Assembly: GCF_963678635.1 (NCBI RefSeq)
Contig: NC_087067.1
Span: 48,405,618 to 48,469,617 of the forward strand
Source: Symsagittifera roscoffensis
Lineage: Eukaryota > Xenacoelomorpha > Acoela > Convolutidae
DNA length: 64,000 nt
Direction: 5' to 3'
The notes beneath the pieces are model-generated. The model ran no database searches and was not told the DNA's origin. It saw only the letters and a list, made by a program, of their open reading frames with translations. Numbering within the stretch: the first letter of the stretch is position 1; each line of letters begins with the position of its first letter. Position numbers and translations under genes: made by a program. Below, piece by piece: positions 1 through 12,000 of the stretch.

Positions 1-50
1 AAATTGTCTGCAATAAGTCTAATCATATTCGGCAAACCAAATTTAGTTTT

Positions 51-556
51 ATGTCAATCAGGTTATCTGATAAAATGTTTTCTGTTCGGTTTCGAGAGTG
101 GCGGGGTGAGAAAAAAGCCCAGAAAACTTACAAAATTAAAGTGCCAGAAAATTTGCGTAAACAGAAGCAATTTGAAACTTTTGACTTCAATTTTTTTTTC
201 TAATTTTTGAAGTCAAAAACTTCAGACTACTTATTGGCATTCAGTTTTATTTTTCGGGCGCCCTCTCTCTCCCCGCAACTGCCAAAATTTAAGAAGAAAA
301 CATTTGTGTCAATCAGGCTAGCTGATGAAATGTTTTCTTGCTAAGTTTCGACAGGAGCGAGGTGAGCAAAAGAATCCAGAACGCTTATAAAACTAAAATG
401 CCAAAAAATTCCCGTAAACAGAAGCAGTTATTTTGAAAGATATTTTGAAGTCAAAAGTTTCGAACTGTTTCTGTTTTTACGGAAATTTCCTGGCAGTTTA
501 GTTTTGCAAGTTTTTGGGCTCTTTTTTCTCAACGCGCCTCTGTCGAATTTCAACTT
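51..556. repeat. Degenerate repeat with inverted third copy (foldback)
   Basis: Two direct copies of a block (about 51-215 and 305-440) share the order GTCAATCAGG, TTTCGA, GGTGAG, CAGAA, TAAA, TGCCA and CGTAAACAGAAGCA. A third copy lies in inverse orientation at about 436-556; its reverse complement carries TTCGACAG, GTTGAGAAAAAAG, CTGCCAG, CCGTAAAAACAGAAACAG and TTTTGACTTCAA in the same order. The second and third copies therefore form a hairpin of roughly 110-bp arms with almost no loop. It looks like a foldback or MITE remnant. No coding content is seen in 1-2,150. Confidence 0.6.
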
Positions 557-1599
557 GATACTTGATTAGAAAAAAACACAGCAAAGACATCCATTTTTTT
601 AAATTTTTGGTGTTGTAACTTAAAGTGGTGCCACATCGCCTTCTCACATCACCTCTAGGCCAAAGGGACGGACTCTTTCTAGAACTGCTGCAGCGGTAAG
701 AAAAGCGTAAGACTTTGGGTCGAAACATTCTGAGTCGAAAACAAAATTCTTGTCATACAAAATTTCATAAAACTTAAAATATTTTACGACCCAGCCAAAC
801 TAAAACACAAAATCTTAAATGGTTATATTTTCATCTCTGAGCAAATCGAAATAAGTTGACTAAGTCATTATAACATAAAATGAAACTTTTTGAATAACAT
901 AAAAGAAAAAAACCTGAAAAAAACGCAAAATCAATTTGTTAGGTTTCAGTTATTTTAAAAACTGCTTAAGTTAGAACAAAACCGATGCTCCACAAAACAA
1001 ACGAATGAAAACGCCACCGAATAAACAATGGCGTTCAGAAAAATTGACAGAAAGTAAACTAGGACGAAAACCACGAAACCGAAAAGATCACTACAACCTA
1101 AAAGGGAGTGGAGCTAATCACTTCCTAAAATATAGTAATTTACTTTAAATTTTCAAGAAGTTGAGCATGTCAGATGAACGATCGTCAATGAACGATCGTT
1201 TCATAATGATGATCCTCTAGAAGATCCGGAGAACCTGGCTGGACAATCTATAGTATATAATATACCGTAGTACATATGGAAGTATATTGGAACCATTTTA
1301 TATAAGGAATTTCTTATATATTATAAAGCATATCATGTATGGCAAGTATATGAGCGGTACCGCAGGTTTATACCAGGCTCACCGAATTTAGGGGGGGCGG
1401 ACGCTTCCCACACTTCAGGAATTCGACCCACTGCCGACCCAAAGGGTCTCCCTTCGTACTATTTTGAGATATCCAATTTTTTACTCCGCTTTTCAATTTC
1501 AACTAGCGTGTAACGCACTTCTGCTGCTTCGAATTTTTAAACACATATTAAAACAGCATGTATTGCAAATAAAATATGCATCCTTCAACTCAGTTCTTT

Positions 1600-2150
1600 G
1601 AAAAAAATTAAAATGAATTAAGAACCGTCACATCTCGGAAATAATAAAAAACCATAAAAAACGTCATATCTCGGAAACTACCATGATAAGAGCAGTCATA
1701 ATTGGAGGTAAGAGTTGCATTCCCTAGAAGTATGCTGACAGCCCCCATTTTTAGGGTTTGGAATTTCAAAAAGTGAAAAAAAAAATCAAGTTTTTTGAAA
1801 GTTTTTTGAAAAAACATTGAAAAAAGTCATATCTCGGAAAAACTTGAGCAGTCATACTTGGAGGAAAGACTCGAAACCCTTTGAGAGTTCTTAACTACAG
1901 CGTTATGAATTTCAAGTTTTGAAAGGAAAAATAAAACTTAAGTTGTGGCAACTTAAGAAGTTGAGCAGTCAGATATTTGTCAAATTTCCTATATCCAAGT
2001 TCTGTGAACAATTTTTAAAAAAGACAGTTATTACAAAAATCATATCACGCAAATTAGGATCATTTGAGCAGTCGCATTCGAACGCAAGATTTGAAATTTG
2101 GAACTCCTGAGAGTACCCTCACAGTACCCAGTTATAAGGTTTGGAATTTC
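1600..2150. repeat. Degenerate tandem repeat, unit about 190 bp
   Basis: Three diverged units begin near 1,650, 1,825 and 2,035. Each has the order TCATATC(T/A)CG(G/C), GAGCAGTC, a variable stretch, then a phrase like GTTTGGAATTTCAA. Divergence is high, so this is an old array. Short open frames over it are not supported as genes. Confidence 0.5.
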
Positions 2151-2157
2151 AATTCAT

Positions 2158-2235
2158 TGGCCCCACCAATATGTAAGGTGCCCCACCAAAATTAGAGTGC
2201 CGCACCATAAAGGTACCGCACCAATAATTGGGATT
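2158..2235. repeat. Short minisatellite, ~18-bp unit
   Basis: Four imperfect copies of a unit containing CCCCACCA or CGCACCA, each followed by AT-rich bases (GGTGCCCCACCAA, AGTGCCGCACCAT, GGTACCGCACCAA). No coding interpretation. Confidence 0.6.
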
Positions 2236-3000
2236 TAGGTTTCAAAAAAAAGAAAGCTTGTACTAATACACATTGCTTCGCCAAGTCAAATTGAATCTGG
2301 TCAAGTTTTGTAGGTCGACCAAATTGATTTTCTTATCTCTTCAACATCAATAAAGAATCAATTTTTCTAAACTTTTTTTCCTAGGCCAGATAAAAAACAG
2401 GCCGAAAAGACTTTTTTGGCACTTTTTTCGAAGGTTTTGACCATTAAACAAGACTTTTACGTTCATATTTGGAGCGTGCTGTTTACGGAAAACTCAGCGT
2501 ATGATTTTAAATTGAACTCATTAAGTGCATATATGGCTAAGGGCATTCAGAAATGCATCAATTTGTATGAATGCACGTCTGTAGTTAATAGAGCATAAAA
2601 GACTTTTTCCGGAAAAAAAAACACAAAAAATTCAGGAAGACCAATAAAAGAGTCTTTACTGCATTCATTACTATAAATAACTAAAACTGAATTGAGAAAA
2701 CTGTAGTGATTACCGATTCAAGCAAAAAAAAATTAATTCGACTCAGTTTCAAATAGTGTGAAAACATTTCGCGGATTGAAGCGGGGTCTTGTATTATTTC
2801 AAAGTCAAAATACAATAAACGCCCAAAATAACCGGAACAAAATCGCCTGCACCATTATAAACTCTGTTATGAGCTTTTGGACTAAACAGAAGCCAAATTT
2901 TCAAAAATAAGGTTTGTACTGCGGAACTAAGCAGACAAAACTAAGCAGACCGACAGTATAATCTAAGCGAGCCAAATTTTTCAAAAAGCAGGAAAGACAG

Positions 3001-3153
3001 ATCTCAACTGGAATCAAACTCCCGGGCTTTGCCTCTCAAGCATGGAGGTTACAGCAAGTTGGAATTAAGACGACAAAATAAAACAAACGAACGGTAGCCC
3101 AAAAAGCCCGGGTGAATTCGAACCCTAAGCCTTTGCCGTCTCAAGCGGATTCC
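3001..3153 (-). other. Two further tRNA-like blocks, unit 1
   Basis: On the minus strand, 3,091-3,153 contains CTTGAGA (anticodon-loop-like) followed by GGGTTCGAATTCACC, a near-perfect B box and T arm. Block 3,001-3,058 contains CTTGAGA again followed by GAGTTTGATTCC, a diverged B box. Both lack a clear acceptor stem. Copies lie at 4,045-4,102 and 4,135-4,197. Three tRNA-like pieces in one orientation within one repeat unit suggest a decayed tRNA cluster or a composite SINE. Confidence 0.4.
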
Positions 3154-3611
3154 AATTTATAATTACCAAGTAGTAACAAAGCCAAAAAAACCAGAGCAGA
3201 AACCCTTTATGCCGTCAAGAAGTTCAAAAAAATCTAAGCTTATACAAAAATGTTAAGTCCCTTTCCCCTCAGAGCACACACGCGCGCAAAAACTTTTTTC
3301 GGGTCGTAACGAGACGCAGTAAGAGGCCACCAAGTCGAGATTAATCAGGCTGATAATTATTCATCTGATAAAAAAAAGACCAAAAAAAATGAAAAAAAGT
3401 GAAATTTTAACATATCGAGCCTACCAATGTGAAAAACATATTTCGATGCGGCATGATTTTTGAAAAATGCTTAAAACATATGCAGTGCAAATAGTTTACA
3501 GCTAAAATAGATGATTTCTAGATGTGGCAACTCAGCCGACAAAACATAAGCAGAAAAATGTTAGGCTGAAAATTTTTTTGATCCGGAATATTTAACGTTT
3601 AAAAAAAACTG

Positions 3612-3682
3612 GTCCTCGTCAAATTGGAACACAGGACTTTTGACTTCCCATGCGTATTCGTTACCACTAGGCTATGTGTGCA
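3612..3682 (-). other. tRNA-like sequence (pseudogene or SINE head), copy in unit 1
   Basis: Read on the minus strand, this stretch has TAGCCTAGTGGTAAC, a good match to the internal polymerase III A box, a TGGGAA anticodon-loop-like segment, then TGTTCCAATTTG, a decayed B box. The arms do not pair well and the B box has lost its central GTTCGA. I read it as a tRNA pseudogene or the head of a tRNA-derived SINE. A near-identical copy lies at 4,656-4,726 in unit 2. Confidence 0.45.
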
Positions 3683-5115
3683 AGAGATACTACAAAATTT
3701 TAATTTACTAGGAAGCAAGGTACATCAGGAGTGAAATGAGTCCTGTGGACAAAGTTGTTTACGGGGAAAAAGGCTAGTACCGATTACAACACCCTTGCTA
3801 ATCGCAAGGGTTATTATAGTAAAAACTGTTCACATAAAAATAAAACCTAAGCTTTGGAAAGTAAGCCCAATAATATACCAAATAAATTAATGGGCATTTC
3901 AGAAAAACTGTTATGAGCTTTTGGACTAAACAGAAGCCAAATTTTCAAAAATAAGGTTTGTACTGCGGAACTAAGCAGACAAAACTAAGCAGACCGACAG
4001 TATAATCTAAGCGAGCCAAATTTTTCAAAAAGCAGGAATGACAGATCTCAACTGGAATCAAACTCCCGGGCTTTGCCTCTCAAGCATGGAGGTTACAGCA
4101 AGTTGGAATTAAGACGACAAAATAAAACAAACGAACGGTAGCCCAAAAAGCCCGGGTGAATTCGAACCCTAAGCTTTTGCCGTCTCAAGCGGATTCCAAT
4201 TTATAATTACCAAGTAGTAACAAAGCCGAAAAAACCAGAGCAGAAACCCTTTATGCCGTCAAGAAGTTCAAAAAAATCTAAGCTTATACAAAAATGTTAA
4301 GTCCCTTTCCCCTCAGAGCACACACGCGCGCAAAAACTTTTTTCGGGTCGTAACGAGACGCAATAAGAGGCCACCAAGTCGAGATTAATCAGGCTGATAA
4401 TTATTCATCTGATAAAAAAAAGACCAAAATAAATGAAAAAAAGTGAAATTTTAACATATCGAGCCTACCAATGTGAAAAACATATTTCGATTCGGCATGA
4501 TTTTTGAAAAATGCTTAAAACGTATGCAGTGCAAATAGTTTACAGCTAAAATAGATGATTTCTAGATGTGGCAACTCAGCCGACAAAACATAAGCAGAAA
4601 AATGTTAGACTGAAAATTTTTTTGATCCGGAATATTTAACGTTTAAAAAAAACTGGTCCTCGTCAAATTGGAACACAGGACTTTTGACTTCCCATGCGTA
4701 TTCGTTACCACTAGGCTATGTGTGCAAGATATACTACAAAATTTTAATTTACTAGGAAGCAAGGTACATCAGGAGTGAAATGAGTCCTGTGGACAAAGTT
4801 GTTTACGGGGAAAAAGGCTAGTACCGATTACAACACCCTTGCTAATCGCAAGGGTTATTATAGTAAAAACTGTTCACATAAAAATAAAACCTAAGCTTTG
4901 GAAAGTAAGCCCAATAATATACCAAATAAATTAATGGGCATTTCAGAAAAACCGAAATTGATCCAATGGAAACTAGGACAAAACTTTTGAAACCGAAAAA
5001 AAAAAGATTTATGCCTAAAATGAATTTCACCTAATTATAGCCTAATCAATAATGGTAGAAGATTAGAAAGTAGTCGCAACAATTAGGGATTTACCCTTGT
5101 ATTCGAGAAGTCGTT

Positions 5116-5496
5116 TTATCCAGTAAATTCCAGAATGATGTTATGGTTTAAGCTCATACTTGTCTGAAAAATTTTGAAATGGTTGTTGATAGCAGCCAAA
5201 TGCAAAGGCGTTAATTTGCTGGTTACGCAAAACCCATTAATTGCCGCGCCATGTTGAATCAAGGCTATCATTATTGAAAAATGACCTTCTTTGCAAGCTA
5301 CATGCAGGGTTTTATCTCCACTACTGTTTATATTTTTGATGAAAACTCCTGAGTTTACAAGTATACGTACAATTTCTGTGTGGCCACTTTTAGCAGCTAG
5401 ATGAACAACCCTCTGACAGCTTTGATTTCGACAATTGAGGCTCTTTGTAGTAGTTAAAACATAGTTGAAAGATGCTCGAGGGACAAAGAGCCCGGC
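5116..5496 (-). pseudogene. Ankyrin-repeat exon (partial gene or remnant)
   Basis: A minus-strand frame of 127 codons encodes about three ankyrin repeats. The segments VVHLAAKSGHTEIVRILVNS, KTLHVACKEGHFSIMIALIQ and LTPLHLAAINNHFKIF match the helix-turn-helix ankyrin consensus (TPLHLAA..GH..IV..LL). Ankyrin repeats are protein-binding scaffolds, so no specific partner can be named. The 5' edge at 5,496 is a possible acceptor (CCCTCAG/GCC); upstream the frame meets a stop. The 3' end may instead be a GTATGA donor just after the third repeat, which would make this an internal exon. I found no matching neighbour exon, so it may be a fragment of a gene extending beyond what I can trace or a relic. 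The family call is secure, the gene status is not. Confidence 0.6.
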
Positions 5497-6049
5497 CTGA
5501 GGGCATCTTCACCTTGATTCTAACTGTTGATGAGTATTGTGAAAATTGTGAAAGAGCCCAGACACTTGTGAAAGAGTCCGGAAAAGTGCGCGAGACTATG
5601 CAATTGATTTTTTTTTTCAATGATGCTTTCTAATATTTCATTTTTCATTTATGCCTTGTCAAGAAAGAACATGTGTGAAAGAGCAAAAACATACTCTTCT
5701 TATCAAACTGCCATGGGAACAATATTACATGGACTGTTCTACACAAAGGCGAAAAAAACGTTGAAAAAAACTACGTGAACCACAATTTTTGTATCTCTTG
5801 AAGAAGGACACCTAAGGCTCAACTAAAGCTGGAGACAATTATTTAAAATTTCCAAAGACCTTGCCTTTTTCTCACAAAAAATTAAAGAGTAGCGGCTTCT
5901 GCAGGAAAAATGCACGCAAACCTTTCTTACGATTTAAATTTTCATATCGGATTTGATAAAATAATTTTTAAGATAATTCAAAAAGTTTCTAAAAAGTAGT
6001 CTAAATTCAGTTTTTTTTTCTGTTTAACGCAGGTCGTGATCGGTAAAGT

Positions 6050-6440
6050 AGGGAAGATATTAGGTTTTCATTTTCCTTGTCCTGAATACCATCTGCTCAT
6101 CAGTGATATTGCGCACTTTTTCGCTAATGCCTGACTGTTATTTCCGCTAATTTGGACCATCGAGATGGGCGGTGAATCGCTATTATAATCACAGGGCTTC
6201 CATTTCGCCCTTTCTCAGTATTCTTTTTTTTGTTTTTGCCTTTCACGATGATCTTTCCAAGGGCTTGCGATGCAACTAGCGACGACCATTTTTCTGGATA
6301 TTGCTTATCAAACCACTGCTTATGGTTGACGCTTGATTTCTATCTCTTCATCAAAATTTTCCCATGTGGACGTATTGCAAAAAACACCGTGAACAGTTCC
6401 TTCGATCATACTTTTCTTGTACTGAAGAGGGGCGCAACTT
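6050..6440 (-). pseudogene. Broken coding remnant, unidentified
   Basis: Minus-strand translation gives consecutive protein-like pieces in shifting frames: MIEGTVHGVFCNTSTWENFD followed by an acidic/basic stretch, then KQWFDKQYPEKWSSLVASQA and GKIIVKGKNKK, then GSPVIIIAIHRPSRWSKLAE. Stops and frame changes separate them. The pieces look like one ancestral reading frame, possibly a transposon-encoded protein, but no catalytic motif identifies it. The plus-strand open frame 6,230-6,451 is most likely its shadow. Confidence 0.3.
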
Positions 6441-6457
6441 CTAAGATTTAGTTTAGC

Positions 6458-6643
6458 TCATGTGTTTGTTGGTTTAGATGTTTGCGCCCTCAATTTTCTC
6501 AAAAAGTTAAGTAGAACCTCTTTGAGGTTAAAATAGAGCTGCCAGACAATGAGATGACCGGTCTCAATGGGATACGCTTTCATAGCACTTTCGCCAACCC
6601 ATAAAGGCTGGTGGGCTGCCCCCCTTCCCCAGTAGATCTGAAT
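6458..6643 (-). CDS. Possible terminal exon of an unknown gene
   Basis: Directly after a strong acceptor (CTTTTCAG, minus strand) there is an open frame of 61 codons ending in TGA at 6,458-6,460. It begins IQIYWGRGAAHQPLWVGESA and continues through MKAYPIETGHLIVWQLYFNL to a Lys/Arg-rich tail. Its base composition is far less AT-rich than the surroundings, which is why I think it was coding. I do not recognise the protein. The next stretch downstream on the same strand (6,430-6,050) carries further broken protein-like segments, so this may belong to a decayed gene or transposon rather than a live exon. Confidence 0.35.
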   Translation of the reverse strand: MQIYWGRGAAHQPLWVGESAMKAYPIETGHLIVWQLYFNLKEVLLNFLRKLRAQTSKPTNT

Positions 6644-7369
6644 CTGAAAAGAAAACTAGAATTTAGTCATATCCACAGTCACAGTCAAATAAGCAAATTG
6701 GAAAACTTTTTTTGTTGAAACATGACCAAAAAAAAAAATTCAAAAACATTTCATGCTAAAAAAATGATTGCAAAAATTGCTAAAAAATTGACGCTGCATG
6801 AGTATATTTAAATTCATTTGGCCTAAATTAAGCTGTTGAAACTTTTTAAGCCATTAAAATAAGAGGCTAATGTAAACCTGCTGGCTCGTTTAACCGCTCG
6901 AACTAAGACAAAAACAGAAAACTTCAAATCGTTTTTATCGATACCGGCAAAGTTTTTCCAAAATTTTTTAATGTCGTCCGAATCACGACTAAAAGGGTGT
7001 TAATTTGATATGTCACTCAGCTATCTCCGATGACTATTTTTTTAAACCGTTTTACAAAAAAAAAACATTTTTTTGTGTTATAGTGCACTATTCTAACACT
7101 TGGTCTAATTGGCCTTCACGTTGACTCTAGAAAGATCCGAAATTTGGAGTAATAATTGTAATTCGATAATTGAAACTTTTAGATGGGTCACTTACTTTAC
7201 TCTTTGAAACAGTCAAGAACGGTATTTTTATAGAGAGTAATTTAAATTGTTTTTTTTCGTATTCAATTGCAATTTGCTCTCAGTTTTCAACTGAGAAGCT
7301 GCTACCAACTCATTTGAAGTCTTAAACAATCTTTTCAAAAAATTTTTCTATGGCGAAATAACTTGTCAT

Positions 7370-9060
7370 CGAATTTTCATATATGGAAACTGTATGGTAA
7401 GCATGCTTTAAGAAAAGTTAAAGCCTGTTTCTTCCGTCGCTCAAACTCGCTTAAAAAACCGCAGAAACGATCTAAATTTTTTCAATTGTTTTTTTTGAAA
7501 ATGTATGAAAAATGTATGACAAGCATTTTCTCCATAGATTGATGTATGGAATTGTATATATGTTTTTGTTTAACGGATTTGTATAATAAGCATTTTCGGT
7601 GTATGAAGGTCAACCCGGTCAAATATTGCTGATCTAACACAAAAGAAATTAATTCAATTTTACTTATCTTTTCGAAACAGCAATTTATACATTTTATTTA
7701 TTTATTAAAGAGATTAAAATTTGATTAAACTTCATTAACCTAAATTTTTCGACTTATTTTTCTTCTTCTTTTTTGGAGCATTTTAAACAAAAATCGGGTT
7801 ATGTCCTACAAACGACAAGTTTTTCCCGGTGTACCAAAAAATTGTGTCAATCAAGCAATTCTACAATTCTACAAACACACTAATGATTTATAGAAAATTA
7901 AGTATACTTTTTATATACTACGTATTTTGGAAATAATATTTAGTAAAACGATGCTAAGGTCTGTTTATTTTTTTAAACTAAATAATGAATAGTTTTTTTC
8001 ACGCAGTAGTTTATTTGTTTTTTTTGTCTAAATATTTGTCAAGCAAAGTGTACATTAAATGCCTAAGTGGATTGTTTAAAGCCTCTATTTGCTCGAATTG
8101 AACAGAATTAAACATGCAAATTTCAAAATAAGACTTAAGTAACGCTTTGCATCTTTGCCATATATTAGCTAATGTTCATTTTAACTCCCCAGGTTGACCT
8201 CCATAGACCAAAATTGCTAGTCATACAATTCCATAAACTAAGTCTATGAAAAAATAGTAACACACAATTTTCATAATTTTTTCTAAATTTTTTCTTGTTT
8301 TGGCATAATAAGCAATGTATCGTAATTATTATAAATGAAAAGTTTCACAAGAATATATGGACTTATGATACAAGAATATATGGAAATTGTATGAAAAGCA
8401 ACAACTAAAAAATTTTTCAAGTAATTTGGAAATTACCCCAAACATTTTTTTGTATTTTTTTCAACCACAAATCGATTTTTGAACTCATATAAACGTTTTC
8501 CGAAAAAAAATTCGCAAGCAAAATTTAATTTCTTATGTGCATAATGTAGTCATGAATACACAAAAATTAGAATTTTTTCCATTTCTCGGAAAAACTTTTT
8601 TCAAAAACGCTCAAAAACGCATATTTCTTTTGTATGGCTTTCTTATGTATGCCCTGATCAATGTCTGATATTTAAAATTCAAAATTGAAAAAAATCTTTT
8701 CTGAAAATTTCTGCCATAATTTGAAAGTTTGATGATTTCAGTATTAACTTTTTTTTTGTACATTTCAGGTCAATTACTACACATTTTGAATGCAAAACGG
8801 TCAAACCTTTGGTGACTTTAGTTTTGAGTAAGCTTTGGTTTTTGTCGATTACAAACATCCGAAAAAATTTTGAGAAATTAATTATAAACAAATCATTTTT
8901 TTTGTTTATGGGAAAAAGCTAGTCATACAATTTCCATGGATGATAAACCACTAAGCATAGACATTTCATGTCATTTCCTGTTTTATGGAATTGCATGAAA
9001 AGTGTATGTTGACGTTTTTCCATATATGAAAATTGTGTGACTAGCATTTTTGGTCAACTA
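7370..9060. repeat. Copies of a dispersed motif (CATACAATTTTCATA... / ...TATGATAAGCATTTTT)
   Basis: The phrase AATTGTATGA(C/T)(A/T)AGCATTTT and its reverse complement recur near 7,385, 7,510, 7,545-7,600, 8,215, 8,385, 8,925 and 8,990-9,045. Several copies are flanked by GGTCAACCCGG or CAGGTTGACCTCCATAGA. The same motif is found at 12,658, 28,335, 37,840, 40,300 and 48,230-48,440. It looks like the eroded ends of a dispersed AT-rich element family. No gene is visible in 6,700-12,900. Confidence 0.55.
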
Positions 9061-12000
9061 GCTTTTTTGAAAAAATTAGTGTACGAATCGATACTCGTAA
9101 TTTTTAGACGCAATATAAGTTGCTGCCTGTCTGAGATCAAACAGTTTTGATTAATTAGGAAAAAAATCTTCTTTTCAAAATCATTTAACTGTAAAATTTC
9201 ATATTTACTTTCTTTCACTTTGAATCAATGTTCTAGGAAAACGTTTTTGCATTAGTTTTTTCAATTTTGGCAATACTGTTTCAAGTAAAGGACAGTCAGG
9301 CTTCTATTAATGCACTAACTTTTGGAAGTCACTAGTTACATTTGTTGATTTAATAGCCACGTAACAGCTATATATTGCAATGAGAACATTTGTGAATAAA
9401 TGGAGACACGTAGTGACGAGATGTGAACAAAATTCGAGATGCAAAAAAGGCTATTGCGTATCTGGTATGAAACATATGTGAAAAATTTGAACAAAATAAA
9501 CTCACTTTATGCTCAAATGTGATTTTCACTTTCTAAATTCTAATTTGTTTTGATTGATTCTTTAAAAAATTTTTGAAACACTAATGCAATGTTTAAATTA
9601 TTGCATTGGTTTTTCAGAAACTGCACTACTGATGCAAATGTTGCACTAGTTTTTCAAAAATGACATGGGAACATACCGAAGGTTTTTGAAAAATTCAAAG
9701 TCATTTCTGAGACAGTGTTTCATTATTCAGTCACTAAAAAAACTGTCAGCTTATCTACATTAGATGTTTAGAACTGTTTCAGCGCTCAAATGTACATTTT
9801 TTTTATTTTTAACTTGAATTAGGGCTTTCTAAAAATTTAAGTTGCTGGAACATCCTCAGCTTAAAATTGAGTTCAGATTATGGCAGTACCTTTTGTATGT
9901 TTTGTCTTAAAAACTTGAACAAACTCTCAAAATGTTTTTTTTGGGAAGAAAAATGAAAACAGTTTGAACCAATAAATTTTCTGAAATAAAAGTGATCCAA
10001 GTTTTTACCCTCGTTGTATGCTTTGTGCGCAAAAGGGTTATTTTGCTATAAAATATGTAAACGTAATTCAATTTCAAGGTTTTAAAAATTATTCGCGAAA
10101 ACTTCCACGAAATGTTTCAGAAAAAATGACTTGAAACTTGAAAAAAGACGGATTAAGGAAAATGTTTCCAGCCTAGGTTGATTCGAGATGAATTATTCCA
10201 TTTCAGGCAGTTGACTTGGAAATTCCCACTTTCAGTTTTCAAGCAACAAAATAAGCAAAACGTTCTTCACGTTTTTACCGTTTTTTTTTCAACAGTAGAA
10301 GCTCAAATTTGGGTTTATGAAATGTTTGAAAAGATGGATGAAATTTTTTATTGGATAAAAATTAAATGATAATGGATTATATGGCATAGTTTGGCCCCTT
10401 GATTGGTGATGGTCAGAGAGGTGTTTCTAGTGCAAAAATTTCCCAATAAAAAACAGACACCGTTTAAAATTTTGGTCGTGTAATATTCGTTAAAAATTAT
10501 GGATTCCTTATTAAAATATTAATACAAAAAACTACTGAGCTACAAAAAAATAACGCAGGTCTCAAAAATGTACTTAAAGTTTTGCTAAGTTTTCAGTCAA
10601 TTTTGGTCTAAAACCTAACAAAATTTTAGTTCTTCTGAAGCATCTAACTCCACAAATTTTTTGGATGCCCACAATTTCGATCTGCTTTTGCAGTTTGCGG
10701 GGTTTTTTGGCTCTAAGAAAATCTATGAATCCCTGTAACGAAAATTTTTTGTTTTCTAGTATCTTTTTCATGCATCATTTGCCAACGTTTCAGCCTTGAG
10801 CTCTAATACTTGTAGAAAAAAAGCAGAAGCTTTCAAAGTTTTTATTTAATTCATTGCCTCAAAACAAAAAATGTATTTCTATGGGTGTTACTGTTTTTAG
10901 TTGATGATCATCAAATTGCTTAATGATTAAAATTGCTTTGTTGACCAAATTTACACGTTTTTTGACATTTTTTTGATAGTATCAATCATGCCATTCACAG
11001 ATCCATAAAGACTTGAATGTTTGTGTTGCCGGCTGAACGGGTTTGGAAATACTAAAACAAATAGCGGGGAAATCGTTTTTTTCTAGCCGTCGGAGTATCT
11101 TTCTTTTCTAGCCGTCAGAAAACGGTATTTTTAAGGTTGGTTATTTTGAACAATTTTTTTCTAATGCTTAGTCCACAATTTTCGGAATTCACGAAAATTT
11201 TCGGACCTCAGTTTTGCCGTTAACTTGGCCTTAAAATAAGAACTTGACCTCTGACATAATGTGTTTTGTCAAAAACGGTTGATTCTTAACACTTTTCTGT
11301 TATGCAAAACTTAGGAGGACCTCACTACGAAACTTTTATAATTCTGAAATGATTGTCATGATTCTATTTTCAGCGTATAATTTTTCGTGGAAACTACCAC
11401 CATTTTTTTTGTAACTTTCGTTTCATCTCATTTCACATGAGTTGTGTTAAATTCCGGGAACTGATTTTTATGTTTTGTTTTTGCTAAAGTCAAATGATAA
11501 GTTGTATGTTGCGACAGAAGCATCTGACAAACAAGGTAAGGATTTAAATTTCAACTACACTAAACTACAATTTTGGTTTTTTAGTCAAAATTTTGGCAAT
11601 CAATCACACTTTTTGAACAACACTTGCCTACTTTTTAATCAACCTTGAATAATTGATTGCAGCTACCCTTTATGAAAATAACAAATAATTGATTTCAAGA
11701 ACAAGCACTAGTGGAAAATGTTTAACGTAAATTCTGACTTTTTATTCTCTAAAGTGCCTGTTTTTATGGATGATCTTTGACAGCACATACTTCCAGCTTA
11801 AAAATCAAACAACCAATAGAAAATGGTCTCAACTACACCATATGAAAACACCAATGAATAGTTTCAAGTCTAACCAGATTTTTCCGGGTTAAAAATGCCA
11901 GGTTTCGACATTTCCAAGTAATTTTTCAAATTGCATAAAGATTCGAGAACGTTTTTAGATTGGACAATGTTTTTTTTAATGAAAAGGTTTCAAATTGCAT

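Larger units (their letters stand above)
2864..4951. repeat. Recent 1,044-bp tandem duplication carrying tRNA-like blocks
   Basis: Unit 1 (2,864-3,907) and unit 2 (3,908-4,951) match base for base apart from a scattering of single changes, for example AAGCCTTTG versus AAGCTTTTG near 3,130/4,174. Each unit starts at CTGTTATGAGC and ends at TTTCAGAAAAA. The low divergence implies a recent event. Each unit holds three tRNA-like blocks on the minus strand (listed separately). The open frame at 4,842-5,030 straddles the end of unit 2 and is not supported as a gene. Confidence 0.9.
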
